Positions 6,083 to 6,789 of a stretch of 6,789 nt of DNA are shown here, in pieces. The DNA is taken from NCBI GenBank assembly GCA_049519595.1, contig JBEKQP010000269.1, forward strand, positions 1 to 6,789. The letters run 5' to 3'. A program made the position numbers and the translations under genes. The notes below the pieces were generated by a model, which saw nothing but the letters and a program-made list of their open reading frames with translations, ran no database searches and was not told the origin of the DNA. This DNA comes from CAWBRT01 sp049519595 (GTDB lineage: Bacteria; Acidobacteriota; Terriglobia; Terriglobales; Acidobacteriaceae). How positions within the stretch are numbered: the stretch's first letter is position 1; the number at the start of each line of letters is the position of its first letter.

Positions 6083-6372
6083 CGCAAATGGAAACAGGTC
6101 CTCAGGCCGCGGAGCCGCGCGGCTTACAGTTGATCGGCCGCATGGAGAGGGTGCCTCTTTGCAAGTGGCACGTTCTTCCACGCATAACCATGGGCTCAGC
6201 CACTTTCTTCGATGCCTTCGGGGCGTTGACGATCGCGTTCGTGCTGCCCTCCCTGATCGGCGCGTGGAAACTACAGCCGGCCCAGATCGGGGCGATGATT
6301 TCTGTCGGCTATCTGGGCCAGATTGTGGGAGCGTTGTTTTTTGGCTGGCTGGCTGAACGGATTGGCAGGACC

Positions 6373-6388
6373 AAATCCGTAAATCCGT
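6373..6388 (+). repeat. 8-bp tandem duplication causing a frameshift
   Basis: AAATCCGT at 6373-6380 is repeated exactly and without spacer at 6381-6388. Eight extra bases shift the frame, and the duplication sits exactly between the two frames that together encode an MFS protein, right after motif A. Confidence 0.95.
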
Positions 6389-6398
6389 CGCCTGTGCC

Positions 6399-6789
6399 AT
6401 GGCTATGGATGGGATCATGAGCCTTTGCTGTGCGTTCTCCGGGAGCTTTCTCCAACTCGCAATTTTCCGTACGATCCAAGGTTGTGGTTTGGGTGGTGAA
6501 GTGCCCGTGGCCGCGGCCTACATTAACGAACTATGCGAGGCGCGCGGTCGGGGCCGGTTTGTAATGCTCTATGAAACCATCTTTCCCTGTGGCGTACTGG
6601 GCGCGAGCCTAATGGGAATATTATTGGTGCCCCGATTCGGCTGGCAGTCAATGTTTGTTCTCGGCGGCGTCCCTGCGCTGCTCATCGCTGTGTTGGTGTG
6701 GCGTCTTCCTGAGTCGCCTCGATGGCTGATCGGAAAAGGCCGGCTCGATGAAGCCGGGGAAATCGTTGCCCAGATCGAAGCGGCTACCC
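6399..6789 (+). CDS. downstream open frame of the split MFS gene (partial)
   Basis: This is the second frame of the broken transporter, listed because gene callers may report it separately. In-frame ATGs lie at 6399, 6405 and 6417; the last overlaps the stop of the first frame as ATGA (6417-6420), a layout that can allow translational coupling, though no clear ribosome site precedes any of them. It encodes TM3 to TM6 and PESPRWL and runs off the right edge without a stop. A protein starting here would lack TM1, TM2 and motif A and should not transport by itself; I regard it as part of one gene. Confidence 0.5.
   Translation, partial: MAMDGIMSLCCAFSGSFLQLAIFRTIQGCGLGGEVPVAAAYINELCEARGRGRFVMLYETIFPCGVLGASLMGILLVPRFGWQSMFVLGGVPALLIAVLVWRLPESPRWLIGKGRLDEAGEIVAQIEAAT

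Larger units (their letters stand above)
5722..6087. other. non-coding gap before the MFS gene
   Basis: No credible gene lies here; the open frame at 5691-5915 overlaps the end of the TIM-barrel gene and shows no domain. Two small dyads are visible: GTACTT (5810-5815) with AAGTAC (5826-5831) around a 10-nt loop, and CCGCA (5861-5865) with TGCGG (5872-5876) around a 6-nt loop. Neither has a T-tract on the correct side for a terminator. The right part holds the inverted-repeat element at 5917-6034. I found no convincing -35/-10 pair for the MFS gene. Confidence 0.5.
6088..6789 (+). pseudogene. MFS metabolite/sugar-acid:H+ symporter, frameshifted, 3' end outside the window
   Basis: An inner-membrane major facilitator protein, N-terminal half only. 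The start is ATG 6088. The first frame encodes GRMERVPLCKWHV (17-29), typical of the metabolite:H+ symporter / AAHS / NiaP-like group, TM1 (about 35-57), TM2 (68-88) and MFS motif A, GWLAERIGRTK (86-96). It then runs into a stop at 6418-6420 after 110 codons. From about 6381 the protein continues in another frame: RKSVACAMAMDGIMS (TM3), RTIQGCGLGGEVP (TM4), a GRGRF loop, two more helices, and the PESPRWLIGKGR signature at the start of the central loop; this frame stays open to the window end. The shift coincides with an exact 8-bp tandem duplication (6373-6388); dropping one copy restores GRTKSVACAM. The rest looks undamaged, so the lesion is recent, reversible, or a sequence error. Likely role: import of the substrate of the upstream enzymes. 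Confidence 0.85.

Noticed and set aside
5912..6418. 168-codon minus-strand open frame
   Set aside because: Antisense to the MFS gene and the repeat element; the + strand carries clear MFS motifs here.
1..6789. CRISPR array, tRNA or rRNA gene
   Set aside because: No regularly spaced repeats, and no cloverleaf or rRNA-like sequence recognised on either strand.

Overview
The window carries part of a sugar-acid catabolism locus, with every recognised gene on the + strand. Moderately high GC, the style of the proteins and above all a palindromic intergenic repeat built on TGTCATCCTGAGCGAAGCGA point to an acidobacterium (Terriglobia / Acidobacteriaceae-like soil lineage). That assignment is inference from recall; no rRNA or other marker gene is present.

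Layout: (1) 2-388 is the C-terminal end of a DASS/CitT-type carboxylate transporter. (2) 389-742 is non-coding, with a GC-only hairpin (482-511) and a convincing promoter (668-696) overlapped by a perfect 19-bp palindrome (684-702), the likely operator of the downstream genes. (3) 743-1837 is a PfkB-family kinase of the 2-keto-3-deoxygluconate kinase (KdgK) type. (4) 1840-1987 is a 148-bp palindromic repeat. (5) 2019-2696 is a KDPG/KHG aldolase (Eda). (6) 2761-3525 is an NADP-type short-chain dehydrogenase. (7) 3633-4778 is a Gfo/Idh/MocA oxidoreductase. (8) 4864-5721 is a xylose-isomerase-like TIM-barrel epimerase/isomerase. (9) 5722-6087 is non-coding and holds a second, degenerate inverted-repeat element (5917-6034). 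(10) 6088-6789 (running off the end) is an MFS metabolite/sugar-acid transporter broken by an 8-bp tandem duplication.

How the parts fit: KdgK and Eda form the lower, phosphorylative Entner-Doudoroff step (KDG to KDPG to pyruvate plus glyceraldehyde 3-phosphate). The SDR, Gfo/Idh enzyme and TIM-barrel enzyme are redox and isomerising enzymes that could convert an incoming sugar, uronate, polyol or cyclitol into KDG. The MFS protein would import the substrate. Neither the substrate nor the missing dehydratase step can be read from this window, and no regulator gene is present.

Most worth a second look: the frameshift in the MFS gene, caused by an exact 8-bp direct duplication and fully repaired on paper by removing one copy; the promoter/operator before kdgK; and two different inverted-repeat elements that share the terminal motif GGCTnnTGAAAA, one with a near-perfect 6-bp flanking duplication. 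I saw no clearly undescribed biological system.
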